Below are positions 15,223 through 24,741 of a stretch of 64,000 bases of DNA, piece by piece (positions within the stretch are counted from its first letter, which is position 1; the number at the start of each line of letters is the position of its first letter). The notes beneath the pieces were generated by a model. The model saw only the letters and a program-made list of their open reading frames with translations, was not told the origin of the DNA and did no database searches. Position numbers and translations under genes: made by a program. The DNA is taken from NCBI GenBank assembly GCA_903952205.1, contig CAJBEZ010000033.1, positions 1 to 64,000 of the forward strand, read 5' to 3'. The stretch is from an uncultured Desulfomonile sp. (GTDB lineage Bacteria; Desulfobacterota; Desulfomonilia; Desulfomonilales; Desulfomonilaceae).

Positions 15223-16248
15223 CTAATAAGACTCTTTTGAAGCCAACATGGCCTCATCCACTTTTCCCCGGAACAGATAGTAGGCCCAGGTCTGGTAGGC
15301 AATCACAATAGGAACCATCACAATCACCACTCCCAGCATAATCGTCAGGGTCAACTGACTCGAAGAAGAATTGAAGGCCGTCAAACTGAGGGCTGGATCA
15401 ATGCTCGACGGAAACAGGTTCGGGAAAAGGCCTACAACTCCAAAAAGGACCGCTGTTAAAATTGTGGCCCCTGACGCAAACCATGCCTTCCAGAATGATT
15501 CACCGGCTATGAAAAACCTCGTAAGAAGCAACGCCACAACAGTTAAAAGCGGAAGAACAAACAATACCGGATTGGCAAGGTAGTTCTTGTAGAGCGTCGT
15601 AGCGAACCAGGAATAGATGAGGAAGATCACGGCCATGACCAACAGAAAAATCCACAGACCCGACGCCGTCGCTTTGGCTCTTCTGTGCAAAGCCCCATCA
15701 GATTTGATAGCCAGCCATATTGCGCCGTGAACGAGGAACAACGCGACAAAGAGTATTCCTCCCACGAGTCCATAAGGGTTGAGCAGTGTAAGCAGGTTCC
15801 CCTGGAATATAAAGTTCGCGTCAAAGGGAATCCCCTGGAAAATGTTGGCGAACGCGACTCCAAACAGCAACGCGGGACAAAAACTGCCAATGAAAAGGCA
15901 TGCGTCCCAAAATGATTTCCAGGAGGGACTTGATATTTTGTTCCTGAATTCCAATGAGACCGCTCTAATTATAAGAGTGAACAGTATTAGCAACAACGGG
16001 GTGTACAGGGTGCTGAACATAACGGCGTAGGTGGTGGGAAAAGCCGCAAAGGTCACTCCACCCGCGGTGATCAGCCACACTTCGTTACCGTCCCAGAATG
16101 GCCCCATGGAATTGTAAACCACTCTTTTTTCCTTGTCGGTTCGGGCAACGAAAGGGAGAAGGGTCCCCAGCCCAAAATCGAACCCATCAAGCGTGAAATA
16201 GATCGCCCATATCAAACCCCAAAGTAAAAACCATATGGTTTCGAGCAT
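15223..16248 (-). CDS. cydB: Cytochrome bd ubiquinol/menaquinol oxidase subunit II
   Basis: A 341-residue, about eight-helix membrane protein with the CydB start (LETIWFLLWGLIWAIYFTLDGFDFG region), GPFWDGNEVWLITAGG and RTDKEKRVV motifs. With CydA it forms the bd-type terminal oxidase, which in anaerobes removes oxygen and can also decompose peroxide or resist NO. An AGGTGGG-like ribosome site precedes the ATG. It follows cydA by 80 bases. Confidence 0.96.
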   Translation of the reverse strand: MLETIWFLLWGLIWAIYFTLDGFDFGLGTLLPFVARTDKEKRVVYNSMGPFWDGNEVWLITAGGVTFAAFPTTYAVMFSTLYTPLLLILFTLIIRAVSLEFRNKISSPSWKSFWDACLFIGSFCPALLFGVAFANIFQGIPFDANFIFQGNLLTLLNPYGLVGGILFVALFLVHGAIWLAIKSDGALHRRAKATASGLWIFLLVMAVIFLIYSWFATTLYKNYLANPVLFVLPLLTVVALLLTRFFIAGESFWKAWFASGATILTAVLFGVVGLFPNLFPSSIDPALSLTAFNSSSSQLTLTIMLGVVIVMVPIVIAYQTWAYYLFRGKVDEAMLASKESY

Positions 16249-16328
16249 ATTGAGCCCACCTTTCTTTGCAATTCCAGGTCACGAATGTCTTTACAAGCCG
16301 GTCCTAAAATTACCGTTCGAGAAAGTTG

Positions 16329-17633
16329 TCACACTGGTTCCGGGCCATTTTTGGCGTGGCGAGCCATCAGGAAAAAGGCCACAAAACCCAAGAGGGTATA
16401 TACTATTATAAAAGCGGCCAATGAAACCGCAACCTGGGATCCTTCGATCGGGGATGCGGCTTGATTGGTCCTCAAAACCTGGTAAACAATCCACGGTTGA
16501 CGGCCTACTTCAGTCACTATCCAACCCAGAAGAGCCGCTATATATGGAAGCGGAATAGAATACAGCATGATCCTAAGGTACAATGGGCTTGACTCAAGTT
16601 TATTCCTCTTTAAAAAGCCTATTACAGTCAGCAGGACAAAAAGAAATCCGAGTCCGACCATAATTCTGAAAGAGGCAAAAACCAGCGTCACCGGGGGACG
16701 ATCTTCCAATGGCCAGGATTTGAGCCCTTTTACTTCGGCGTCCCAGTCCCCTTGTGTGAGGAAACTCAAAAACTTGGGTATTGTGAACATCTCCACTAAA
16801 TTGCGCTCATTTCTTTCATCCGGTATCACCAGCATGGAAAAACCAACGCCTTTCTGAGTTTCCCAATGAGCCTCGGCGGCCGCGGTTTTTTCCGGCTGAA
16901 GTCTTGACATCTCTTTTCCATTCAAATCACCCATGAAAATTACCCCGACTGAAAATATCAGGGAAAAAACCAGAGCCATTCTGAATGATTTCGTGAAAAA
17001 GCTGACTTCATTTTTACGGAGCAAATGGTAAGCGCTAATGCCCATCACAAAAAAACCGCCGATAACAAAGCCGGAAAATATCGTGTGGAGATAATTTGTA
17101 ATCGCATAAGGTTGGGTGACGACAGCTATGAAATCGGTCAATTCCGCCCTGCCATTCCGAATTTCGTATCCAACAGGGTGCTGCATCCAGGCGTTGGCGG
17201 CTATGATCCAGTAGGCTGAAACATTTGAAGAGATTGCCACTATCCAGATACAGGCGGCGTGCATCTTAGGGCTAAGTTTGTTCCAACCAAAGAACCAGAC
17301 GGCTAAAAAGGTAGACTCCATAAAAAAAGCCACGGTAGCTTCTATGGCCAGGATTGAACCAAAAATGTCACCTACATACTTGGAATATCTTGACCAGTTT
17401 GTTCCAAACTGAAATTCCAGTGTTATGCCGGTTACTACACCTACAACAAAATTTATCAGGAAAAGATGCCCCCAAAACTTCGTCATCCTCTTGTATTCCG
17501 GGTTTCCTGTCTGGACATAGCGAGTCTCCATCATCGCAACGATAATCGCCAATCCCAGAGTCAAAGGAACAAACAGAAAATGAAACAAAGTTGTAGCCGC
17601 GAATTGTAGCCGGGACAAAAAAATGGGATCCAT
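16329..17633 (-). CDS. cydA: Cytochrome bd oxidase subunit I
   Basis: A 434-residue CydA. Seen are RLQFAATTLFHFLFVPLTLG with the haem histidine, the FGSILAIEATVAFFMEST helix with conserved glutamates, NAWMQHPVGY, and the GRQPW motif. The length and the region after residue 230 fit the short Q-loop type. It carries haems b558, b595 and d and oxidises quinol at the periplasmic face. Confidence 0.96.
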   Translation of the reverse strand: MDPIFLSRLQFAATTLFHFLFVPLTLGLAIIVAMMETRYVQTGNPEYKRMTKFWGHLFLINFVVGVVTGITLEFQFGTNWSRYSKYVGDIFGSILAIEATVAFFMESTFLAVWFFGWNKLSPKMHAACIWIVAISSNVSAYWIIAANAWMQHPVGYEIRNGRAELTDFIAVVTQPYAITNYLHTIFSGFVIGGFFVMGISAYHLLRKNEVSFFTKSFRMALVFSLIFSVGVIFMGDLNGKEMSRLQPEKTAAAEAHWETQKGVGFSMLVIPDERNERNLVEMFTIPKFLSFLTQGDWDAEVKGLKSWPLEDRPPVTLVFASFRIMVGLGFLFVLLTVIGFLKRNKLESSPLYLRIMLYSIPLPYIAALLGWIVTEVGRQPWIVYQVLRTNQAASPIEGSQVAVSLAAFIIVYTLLGFVAFFLMARHAKNGPEPV

Positions 17634-17666
17634 GGGAAACTCCTTTTGCTAAACTAGGAGATCAAA

Positions 17667-18293
17667 TTAAGTTTGAAATTCCGTGTCGTCCCGCGCCGGA
17701 TTTTGCAGAAGATCCTTTCTGTCCGCAGTTCCGAGCGCGGCTAGAGCTAAAGCGCTAAGACCCCTGATCGAAGGATCTCCGGATGTCAGGTATTTTGGTA
17801 GATACCTGGAAGCCGACTGAAAAAGTTCCGGGTATATTGTCGATACTCTCGCGATACCCCATATCAAGCCCTTTTGTAATGGTTCGTACTCGAGAAAGTT
17901 TCCTTCTTCGTCGAGATATGAAATTAATATCGAATTATACTCCAGAGCCAGTCTATGACATTGAGCCATAATTTCACCCATGGCCTCGGGAGCGCCCCAG
18001 CCAATTCCCCCGGATTCATCGTTCAAACTCCACATGAGGCGGCGCATTATTACGCGAGCCGCCTCAATGTCATGTTTCGCCAGTTCCGATACGACCACAC
18101 CTATTGCCGTTATGGCTCGCCATTTCACTAATTCATCATGATCCAACAAGAAGGACAACAGAGGATTGATGACCAGCTTCCCCGGAAATGAAGCCAACTG
18201 ATCCAGACTGGAACTGAAATCCATCTCTCTGAGCAGTTCCGAAACCTTTTTCTTCAAGTCTCTGCCCTTTAAACGGTTTGTCCCTGATTTCAT
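17667..18293 (-). CDS. HEAT-repeat protein, DVU0298 family
   Basis: A 208-residue soluble helical protein with HEAT-like repeats (LVKWRAITAIGVVVSELAK; SIRGLSALALAALG). The core SLNDESGGIGWGAPEAMGEI and an LEYEPLQKGLIWGIARV segment match a small family found in sulfate reducers (DVU0298 type), as far as I recall. The biochemical function is unknown. It sits between cydA and the flavodiiron gene, suggesting a role linked to oxygen response or a redox enzyme scaffold. Confidence 0.8.
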   Translation of the reverse strand: MKSGTNRLKGRDLKKKVSELLREMDFSSSLDQLASFPGKLVINPLLSFLLDHDELVKWRAITAIGVVVSELAKHDIEAARVIMRRLMWSLNDESGGIGWGAPEAMGEIMAQCHRLALEYNSILISYLDEEGNFLEYEPLQKGLIWGIARVSTIYPELFQSASRYLPKYLTSGDPSIRGLSALALAALGTADRKDLLQNPARDDTEFQT

Positions 18294-18318
18294 TGTCCGG
18301 AAACTTCATCCTGAAAGA

Positions 18319-19521
18319 CTACGCTGGAACACTTTCATTTATCGCAGCCCCGACTTCACGTCCCAAGTCTACACACTTTTTCAATCCATCGTGATTCGGA
18401 ACAAATTGTTGAGCTATACCCGGACCGAAAACTTTCATTTTCATGTCTTCCATAGCCTTGACCATGTGCTTTACCGACTCGCCACTCCAGCCGTAAGATC
18501 CGAAAGCCGCTCCGAATTTGTTGAGGGGACGTAGACCCTTCATGTAGCAAAGCATGTCCGCCATCTTTGGCAGCATGCCGTTGTTGAGGGTGGAAGATCC
18601 CAACAGGACCGCTTTTGAATCTATAAGCTCGGTGATGATATCGCTTCTATGATCACAGGCAAGGTTCATGATCTTCACGCTTATACCTGATTCAATCAAC
18701 CCGTCCGCTATTGCTTTGGCCATCATCTCGGTACTATGCCACATAGTGTCGTAAATTATTATAGCTTTTCGCTTGCACTCCTGTTTACTCCACCTGTCAT
18801 AGGCCTGCACAATTTGCATCGGGTTGTCTCTCCAGATTAATCCATGATCCGGAGCGATCACGTCTATCTTGAGATTCATTTTCTGGACATCTGCGATGAG
18901 TTTTTGAACCAACCCCGAATATGGGAGAAGGATGTTGGCGTAATACTTGACAGCGTGCCTCATCAACTCTGCGCCGTCAACCTGATCGTTGAATCTTTCC
19001 GTTGTAGCCCAATGCTCACCAAAGGCGTCACTGGATATTAGCAAAGCGTCTTCCTTGATATAGGAAAACATACTGTCCGGCCAATGAAGCATCCGGGTTT
19101 CCAAAAATGTTACTGTCCGCTTACCAAGGCAGATCTCCTGCCCTGTGGCGACGACTTCATACGGCCAATCTTCCCTGTGATAGTGATCCAACAGCGCTTT
19201 ATGGCCTTTTGACGAACAAAATATTTTTTCCGGTTTAATGGCTTCAACTATTTCAGGAATCGAGCCCGAATGATCAGGCTCAACATGATTTACAACCAGA
19301 TAGTCAATTTTTGTGGGATCTATCACTTTGTGGATGTTGTGAAGCAAGTCATTCTTGAAAGGCTTCTTAACCGTATCAAACAGTGTAACTTTGTCATCCA
19401 GAACGAGGTAGGAATTGTAAGTGGTTCCCTTCTTGGTCGAATAACCATGAAAATCCCTAACATCCCAATCAACGGCTCCAACCCAATTTATTCCTTTTTT
19501 TATCTCAACGACTGTGCGCAA
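18319..19521 (-). CDS. Flavodiiron protein (rubredoxin:oxygen/NO oxidoreductase)
   Basis: A 400-residue A-type flavoprotein: an N-terminal metallo-beta-lactamase-like di-iron domain with the HVEPDHSG ligand motif, and a C-terminal flavodoxin domain (AIIIYDTMWHSTEMMAKAI; GSSTLNNGMLP; GSYGWSGESV). It reduces O2 to water and/or NO to N2O with electrons from rubredoxin, encoded just upstream. The open frame reaches 19599, but a TTG at 19521 has GGAGG five bases before it and gives the family N-terminus (VVEIKKGINWVGAVDWDVRDF region), so I take that start. Confidence 0.93.
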   Translation of the reverse strand: MRTVVEIKKGINWVGAVDWDVRDFHGYSTKKGTTYNSYLVLDDKVTLFDTVKKPFKNDLLHNIHKVIDPTKIDYLVVNHVEPDHSGSIPEIVEAIKPEKIFCSSKGHKALLDHYHREDWPYEVVATGQEICLGKRTVTFLETRMLHWPDSMFSYIKEDALLISSDAFGEHWATTERFNDQVDGAELMRHAVKYYANILLPYSGLVQKLIADVQKMNLKIDVIAPDHGLIWRDNPMQIVQAYDRWSKQECKRKAIIIYDTMWHSTEMMAKAIADGLIESGISVKIMNLACDHRSDIITELIDSKAVLLGSSTLNNGMLPKMADMLCYMKGLRPLNKFGAAFGSYGWSGESVKHMVKAMEDMKMKVFGPGIAQQFVPNHDGLKKCVDLGREVGAAINESVPA

Positions 19522-19665
19522 TTTTTCCTCCGGCTTTTTAGACGTTTCCTGCCCTCCAGAAAAGAAACGTAGAAATCCACAATAGTGAGGCTCGATCAAA
19601 TAAATGATCGACGATCAACACCAACCTTAAAAACTTTCCTCTGATCTGGAGGCGAGAAAATTCCC

Positions 19666-19824
19666 CTATTCGGCAGAAAATGAATCTTTGTCGGCTCCAC
19701 AGACGGGGCAGACCCAATCCGCAGGCACATCAGCAAACGCCGTGCCGGGATTCACTCCATTGTCGGGATCTCCCTCAGCGGGATCGTAGACATAACCACA
19801 AACCTGACATACATATTTTTCCAT
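19666..19824 (-). CDS. Rubredoxin
   Basis: A 52-residue rubredoxin, [20 protein letters not shown] at the start and [14 protein letters not shown] near the end, giving the two CxxCG knuckles that hold one iron. The ATG at 19824 has an AAGGAG site. It is the expected electron donor of the flavodiiron protein encoded 144 bases downstream. Confidence 0.96.
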   Translation of the reverse strand: MEKYVCQVCGYVYDPAEGDPDNGVNPGTAFADVPADWVCPVCGADKDSFSAE

Positions 19825-19902
19825 AAGATTGACTCCTTTTCATTAGATTAGGCTATTTGCAGCCATTAGTTCCGATATTTCGACGATAAACCCTTCCAAT
19901 CT

Positions 19903-20343
19903 TCACTTTGAAGAGATTTTCTTACCTATTTCCCTGCCATAATCCTGGGCCATCTGCATTCCCCCCTGAATGACGGATGATTTGAGCCTAAGAGGGCCTC
20001 CAATCATATCCATTTTTAGAATATTTTGCATTGTGTCGTATATCCGGTCAGGCGCCTCTCCACTCCAGCCAAATGCTCCAAAGGACGCTCCCACTTTGCC
20101 TTCAAGGTCCAATTTGGCGGCAAGGAATAAGAGTGTCTTCATAGCCTGCATCATTTCCCCGTGATAAGTGGCTGAACCAAAAACGTATGCGTCATAGCCT
20201 TCAAGATCTTCCTGTTTGTTTAATTGCGTGGCGGATATGACTTTCGCGTCGGTTCCCGTAAACCTTATGCCCTCAGCTACAAGATCCGCAATATTTTCAG
20301 TTTGACCGGCCCTGGTGGCAAAAACTATTATAGCCTTAGCCAT
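19903..20343 (-). CDS. Flavodoxin
   Basis: A 146-residue flavodoxin-fold protein beginning MAKAIIVFATRAGQTENIAD, with the phosphate-binding loop T/S-rich motif slightly altered (ATRAGQTEN), GSATYHGEMM and FGAFGWSGEAPDRI, which resembles the flavodoxin domain of flavodiiron proteins. The start at 20343 has a GAGGAG site. It binds FMN and probably shuttles electrons within the oxygen/NO defence genes. Confidence 0.88.
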   Translation of the reverse strand: MAKAIIVFATRAGQTENIADLVAEGIRFTGTDAKVISATQLNKQEDLEGYDAYVFGSATYHGEMMQAMKTLLFLAAKLDLEGKVGASFGAFGWSGEAPDRIYDTMQNILKMDMIGGPLRLKSSVIQGGMQMAQDYGREIGKKISSK

Positions 20344-20460
20344 TTTTCTTACTCCTCTAAAATTGAATCCAGAATTTTTGTTTACGTTAACTTGGGTTCG
20401 CTTCGACAATCGACTCCACGGTATTGTGGAAATTATGTCTTATGCGATTTTGCCCTGCCG

Positions 20461-21069
20461 CTACTTATCCGTTGGCGAAATGGCGTTAAACGGCTCAGCC
20501 CTAACAGCTTTCCCGCCCATTTCAAAAGCGTCTTTTAAAGCCTCCGGGCGATCGAGAATGGCGTTCTTGCCTTCAACTGACTTTACCAAAAGACCGCCTT
20601 CGTAACTTTTGTCCAATGCGTCAAAAAAATACTTTGCGACCAGTTGGGCCCCTTCAAATAGATTTGATCCTTTGGTGGCTCCCACGGCGATCAAATAACC
20701 TCGACCGGAATCGTATTGTCTCCTTTTTTCCGGTGTCTTTTCAATCATTCTTCTGCTCCACAAGGCCTGGCAGCGATCTATGACAGCCTTGGCGCTGGAA
20801 GTGACACCGTAAAAAAACATGGGACTGGCAAGAATAATGACTTCTGACTCGACCAACTTCGGGTAAATCTCGTCCATGTCATCTTTGATTACGCAGACGC
20901 CGGTCTTGTCGCATGCGCCGCATTCATGGCAACCACTAATCTTAAGGTCAAACGAACGAATCGTCTGTGTTTCGGCGCCCAGTGACTGGGCCCCTTTAAG
21001 GGCTTCCTGAAGCAACAGATCACTGTTGCCATTTTTTCTCGGACTGCCGTAAATTCCTAATACCTTCAT
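20461..21069 (-). CDS. Iron-sulfur flavoprotein (Isf-like NADPH-FMN reductase family)
   Basis: A 202-residue flavodoxin-like protein starting MKVLGIYGSPRKNGNSDLLL (FMN loop) with the compact cysteine motif CHECGACDKTGVC, the [4Fe-4S] signature of Isf proteins. ASPMFFYGVTSSAKAVIDR is the usual substrate-side segment. Isf proteins transfer electrons from ferredoxin and have been linked to O2 and peroxide reduction in anaerobes. It is placed between the flavodoxin and a zinc-ribbon gene. Confidence 0.87.
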   Translation of the reverse strand: MKVLGIYGSPRKNGNSDLLLQEALKGAQSLGAETQTIRSFDLKISGCHECGACDKTGVCVIKDDMDEIYPKLVESEVIILASPMFFYGVTSSAKAVIDRCQALWSRRMIEKTPEKRRQYDSGRGYLIAVGATKGSNLFEGAQLVAKYFFDALDKSYEGGLLVKSVEGKNAILDRPEALKDAFEMGGKAVRAEPFNAISPTDK

Positions 21070-21102
21070 TTCACTCTCTATTCCAAAACTTTGTCTGAGC
21101 CA

Positions 21103-21273
21103 TTACTTCAATCTTGAATCCTGACCGGTCATTCCACATTCCGGAATGTAGCATGTCACATTTGTAAATTCACATTTTTCCTTGCACATTGGGCACGTTT
21201 CGGGTGGAGCGATCCCTGGATCGGCTTCCTGAGTGTATCCACATTTTGAACATTTCCATGTGATCTTTTCCAT
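21103..21273 (-). CDS. Small rubredoxin-like zinc-ribbon protein with extra cysteines
   Basis: A 56-residue protein: [20 protein letters not shown], then [11 protein letters not shown] and a tail with two more cysteines ([12 protein letters not shown]). The two CxxC knuckles resemble rubredoxin, but the spacing between them is shorter than in classical rubredoxin and three further cysteines follow. The ATG at 21273 has a strong GGAGG site. It may bind iron or zinc as an electron carrier for its neighbours. Confidence 0.82.
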   Translation of the reverse strand: MEKITWKCSKCGYTQEADPGIAPPETCPMCKEKCEFTNVTCYIPECGMTGQDSRLK

Positions 21274-21307
21274 TTTTAATATACCTCCTCCGTCTAAACT
21301 TGATGAA

Positions 21308-22810
21308 TCATTTCTTTTTTACACCGGCAAGGAAATGAAGTGTGTCCAGCATATCCTGGATTGACCTTCCCATAAACCATCGACCCCGATCGAACACCCC
21401 GTAATCAGATCCCAACATGGCGGATGACAGACGCGTGGAATTCCCGTAAAAGAGCCATTGTTCCGTCCAATGTTTTTCAATTGCCTCGTCAAAGGGGTTT
21501 GTCCTGTCGGCAAGTTTTTGATCCCAGGCTTGAGTCAATATTTTTGTGGCGGCAAGCGTCATCTCATCAGATGTTTTAAGAGTATTCTCAAATCGGTCCC
21601 AGTGGCCGTTAACCCATCCAGGAGCATGACAGGACAAACAAATTTTTTGTAGCGTTTCCTTCCGGGTTTTTTGTTCATCCGGTGAAATCAGGAACTCAGC
21701 AGCAGGAACTCCGAGAAAGGTTGTCGGCAGCGGCAATCCATCGGCATTGCGAATTATGGACGTGTCGGGTGATTTCGGATGGGCGTGCGAATAAATTAGT
21801 CCGAACGTTCTCCACGGGAGCCGGTCATTCATCTGATGCGTTCTTTTAGCGATGACTGATCCCTCGGGATTTACCAAAAGACTGACGTGGCATGTCGCGC
21901 ATGTAGGAGCCGAGAAATCCTTACCTAAGGTCCAAGGGACCGATTTAAAATTCCACTCATCTTTTAGGGATGAAAACATCGTCCCATGCTTACTCACGGA
22001 ATAAATTTTGTACCCGGGGACATCGGGCCCTTTATGACATTGGGAACAGGTGTAAGGCTTCCTGGCCATGTGAATGGCAAACTGGTGGCGGGTGTGACAC
22101 GAGGAACACGATCCCCTGCTCCCATCAGGGTTCAATCGACCGACTCCATCATTCGGCCACCCTGAGAGTTCAACAAATTCCATGTCTCCGTAATCGGTGG
22201 TCCGGGTTTTCTTCTTCAGGACCTTCACTTCCGTCCCATGGCAGGCGTAACAGGACTCGTCGCTTGTCTTCTGATTTGGGTCCTTAATGACCGTACCTTT
22301 TTTCACAAATTCCTGAGTTCCGTTTATGGTCGTCATAAGGGTCTGATAGACGGCGTTTTTTGAGAGATTGGTATGAGCGAACGCCATGATGTTCTTCTGG
22401 TATTGAGATTCTTCCACCTGATGACAGACTGCGCAGTCTTTAGGAGTTACTGTCAAATGAACTTTTTGATCATTGTGATTGAATACGTCGCCATGATTAT
22501 CGGGATTGACGGTATGGCACTCAGCGCAACCTACCACGACTTCCTTGAGTTGATCCGGAACGTTCTGGGAGGAAACGCGCCTTTCAAGCTCGGGGCGCTC
22601 CATTCCTTTGGAGGGGGTAATCCTTGAGTGTGCGCTTCGTCTCCAGTCAGCCACTATTGCCGGTGTGACGGAACTATGGCAGGCGATGCAATCCTGAGTC
22701 AAATCGCTCAAGGGCTGATCTTCCGCGTGAGACGGAGGACACAATAAGGTTACGGACAAGACCAAACCCATGGCCGAAAGACATGACAATCTAATTAGGA
22801 ATTTGATCAT
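21308..22810 (-). CDS. Octaheme cytochrome c of the hydroxylamine oxidoreductase family
   Basis: A 500-residue exported protein (signal peptide about 1-29, ending SHA) with eight CxxCH haem motifs: DCIACH, GCAECH, DCAVCH, SCYACH, SCSSCH, TCSQCH, TCATCH and ICLSCH. The stretch [18 protein letters not shown] through the sixth haem is characteristic of the HAO family. Family members oxidise hydroxylamine or, in non-nitrifiers, reduce nitrite, NO or hydroxylamine. Its position among O2/NO-scavenging genes favours a reductive detoxifying role; whether the cross-linking tyrosine is present cannot be settled by eye. Confidence 0.88.
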   Translation of the reverse strand: MIKFLIRLSCLSAMGLVLSVTLLCPPSHAEDQPLSDLTQDCIACHSSVTPAIVADWRRSAHSRITPSKGMERPELERRVSSQNVPDQLKEVVVGCAECHTVNPDNHGDVFNHNDQKVHLTVTPKDCAVCHQVEESQYQKNIMAFAHTNLSKNAVYQTLMTTINGTQEFVKKGTVIKDPNQKTSDESCYACHGTEVKVLKKKTRTTDYGDMEFVELSGWPNDGVGRLNPDGSRGSCSSCHTRHQFAIHMARKPYTCSQCHKGPDVPGYKIYSVSKHGTMFSSLKDEWNFKSVPWTLGKDFSAPTCATCHVSLLVNPEGSVIAKRTHQMNDRLPWRTFGLIYSHAHPKSPDTSIIRNADGLPLPTTFLGVPAAEFLISPDEQKTRKETLQKICLSCHAPGWVNGHWDRFENTLKTSDEMTLAATKILTQAWDQKLADRTNPFDEAIEKHWTEQWLFYGNSTRLSSAMLGSDYGVFDRGRWFMGRSIQDMLDTLHFLAGVKKK

Positions 22811-22862
22811 GACCTGACACCACCCACCAGTTAATCCATTGGAATATAAACAGTTATCAGAT

Positions 22863-23471
22863 TTAGTTATTCCCCAATTTCTCGAGCGCCTTAATCAAAT
22901 TCTCGAGTTTTGGCATCTTGTTTATATCGTGAACGTCAATATAACGGATGACGCCTTTCTTATCGATCAAAAACAACGCTCTTTCCGAGACACCGTCACT
23001 TCTTAGAACGCCGAATTTCCCGGCCACCAGGCCATGAGGCCAGAAGTCGGAAGCCACGGGAAACCACAAGGCGCCCATCTCTTGAGTCCATGCATGTAAC
23101 GTAGGAATGTTGTCCACGGAAATCCCAATGACAACGGTGTCAAGTTTCTCGAAAATATCCCTGGCGATATTGTATCCCGGCCACTGTTGTGAGCACACAG
23201 GGGTCCATGCGGCGGGAACAAAGGACAAAACAACATTCTTTGTGTTTCGATATTGATCCAGAGTAACAGAGCCACCGGAGATGTTCGGCAAAGAAAACCC
23301 CGGAGCGATATCGCCTACCTTCAGGCTAGTTGAAGTATCCATCGGTTTGAGGTTTCCTGGATCGTATATCGAGGAATCAGCGGGGGTAGAAGCCCAACAC
23401 GCCCAGAGCGGCGCCAATGCGATTACAAAACCTAGAAAAAATGTTTTTAGCAATATTGTCTTGTCGGACAT
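22863..23471 (-). CDS. Exported peroxiredoxin-like protein (AhpC/TSA)
   Basis: A 202-residue protein with an N-terminal signal peptide (about 1-28) and a redoxin domain: KVGDIAPGFSLPNISGGSVT, then SFVPAAWTPVCSQQ carrying the peroxidatic cysteine position, and RALFLIDKKGVIRYIDVHD. It probably reduces peroxides in the periplasm. It follows the TlpA-like gene by 16 bases and precedes the octaheme gene, so these three exported proteins are likely co-transcribed. Confidence 0.85.
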   Translation of the reverse strand: MSDKTILLKTFFLGFVIALAPLWACWASTPADSSIYDPGNLKPMDTSTSLKVGDIAPGFSLPNISGGSVTLDQYRNTKNVVLSFVPAAWTPVCSQQWPGYNIARDIFEKLDTVVIGISVDNIPTLHAWTQEMGALWFPVASDFWPHGLVAGKFGVLRSDGVSERALFLIDKKGVIRYIDVHDINKMPKLENLIKALEKLGNN

Positions 23472-23487
23472 CAGGACCCTCCCCAGC

Positions 23488-24066
23488 TTAATTAAGCTTT
23501 GCCATAATTTTCTTGAGAAACTCTCCCGACTCTTTTATCTCGCCAACTTTGGTTAGAACAATCTCCAGCTTGCCCGCAGCGGTTGGCTTAACAACCACGA
23601 AGGTTGGGGTGCGAATTTCATCCGACAGGGCTTTCTGAATAGCAAAGTTGTCGTCAGGGATAAGCGGAAACGCAACTTTAAATTTTTCTCTGAAAACATT
23701 CACTTCATAGGGAGTATTTCCCGTTCCTACGCCAAGCATCTTCACTTCATCCCGTAATCCAGGGACCTTCTGAATCAGGTCGTGGAGTTCATTCACGGCA
23801 TGGGCGTCGCGTTGGCAAATGGGACAGTACATGCTGAATATCTGTAAAATCAGTAATCTGGCTTTAACCTGGGGCAGTTTGAAATTTTTACCATCCGACA
23901 ACCCCAGATACTTTTTGTCCGCAAGATTTTCGGGCGAATTAAAGTTGAGGTCCGCCAGGATATCCGCGTTGACTGATATTTGTTTTGACGTGTCGCATAG
24001 CCCTAAACCAGCCACAGTCAACATCAAAAAAATACTCACAGCGCTTACAATGCGCATGCTCATCAT
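23488..24066 (-). CDS. Exported TlpA-like thioredoxin-fold protein
   Basis: A 192-residue protein with a signal peptide (about 1-24) and a thioredoxin fold holding the active-site CPIC (FSMYCPICQRDA) and a cis-proline region (RTPTFVVV). It likely acts as a periplasmic thiol-disulfide reductase, possibly keeping haem-attachment cysteines reduced for the octaheme cytochrome or recycling the exported peroxiredoxin next to it. Confidence 0.82.
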   Translation of the reverse strand: MMSMRIVSAVSIFLMLTVAGLGLCDTSKQISVNADILADLNFNSPENLADKKYLGLSDGKNFKLPQVKARLLILQIFSMYCPICQRDAHAVNELHDLIQKVPGLRDEVKMLGVGTGNTPYEVNVFREKFKVAFPLIPDDNFAIQKALSDEIRTPTFVVVKPTAAGKLEIVLTKVGEIKESGEFLKKIMAKLN

Positions 24067-24105
24067 TTAGGCCTCTTGAACATTTTTTGATTTTATAGGG
24101 ATGAT

Positions 24106-24288
24106 CTAAAACCCTAACGGTTTGAACATCTTCTTGCTAGCTCCACAAATGGGACATTTCCAATCATCCGCAAGGTCTTCAAAAGAAACTCCTTTGGGAA
24201 TTTTACCTTTACGGTCTCCTTTTTCAGGGTTGTACATGTAACCACAGTTCGGGGTTTGGCATTGATAGATTTGCATATCAGCCGCCAT
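24106..24288 (-). CDS. Rubredoxin with a CX4C first knuckle
   Basis: A 60-residue rubredoxin. The second knuckle is normal (DDWKCPICGASKKMF), but the first reads YQCQTPNCGYMYNPEKGD, that is CX4C instead of CX2C. The preferred start is ATG 24288, with GGAGG five bases upstream, rather than the ATG at 24300. An altered first knuckle should change the iron-site geometry and potential. It lies between desulfoferrodoxin and the TlpA-like gene. Confidence 0.9.
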   Translation of the reverse strand: MAADMQIYQCQTPNCGYMYNPEKGDRKGKIPKGVSFEDLADDWKCPICGASKKMFKPLGF

Positions 24289-24369
24289 ATCATCCTCCAT
24301 TAATTCTCAATTTAATGGTCTCCAGAAGCCGTTACGGCTTCCAGACAACCATTGCCGCCAAATTATTAC

Positions 24370-24741
24370 TTATGATTTCCATAGCCCATGGAGATTGCAG
24401 TATTCACGGGCCGTGAATTCGCCCGACACCGGAAAGAAAGCTTCAGGGGCTTCGCCTGGCTTCAGAAACTGTCTATAAGACTTTCCGTCCGCCACTATTT
24501 CTATCCATTCGATGAAATGTTTGTCTTCCATGGGGTGAGCGACACTACCCACTTTTACCTTCAGGCCGCCATCAACAACCTCTTTTACAGGAACATGTTT
24601 TTCTTTTGCCGCGTCTACCGTGTTTTCTTTAAAAATTTTCATTGGCTGGCCGCAACAAACTAGCTGGCCCTGGCCGGTATGAATCATTTCAACGATGTTT
24701 CCGCAAACTTCACATTTGTAAATCTCCAACAATCCAGTCAT
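24370..24741 (-). CDS. dfx: Desulfoferrodoxin (superoxide reductase)
   Basis: A 123-residue two-centre desulfoferrodoxin. Centre I (desulforedoxin-like FeCys4) is formed by [11 protein letters not shown] and LVCCGQPM. Centre II (FeHis4Cys, the superoxide-reducing site) uses [21 protein letters not shown] and the C-terminal CNLHGLW. It reduces superoxide to peroxide in the cytosol with rubredoxin as donor; rubredoxin follows 81 bases downstream. Confidence 0.97.
   Translation of the reverse strand: MTGLLEIYKCEVCGNIVEMIHTGQGQLVCCGQPMKIFKENTVDAAKEKHVPVKEVVDGGLKVKVGSVAHPMEDKHFIEWIEIVADGKSYRQFLKPGEAPEAFFPVSGEFTAREYCNLHGLWKS

Noticed and set aside
22373-22627. Plus-strand frames antisense to the octaheme cytochrome
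   Set aside because: They mirror the cytochrome gene; no ribosome site or recognisable protein is seen.
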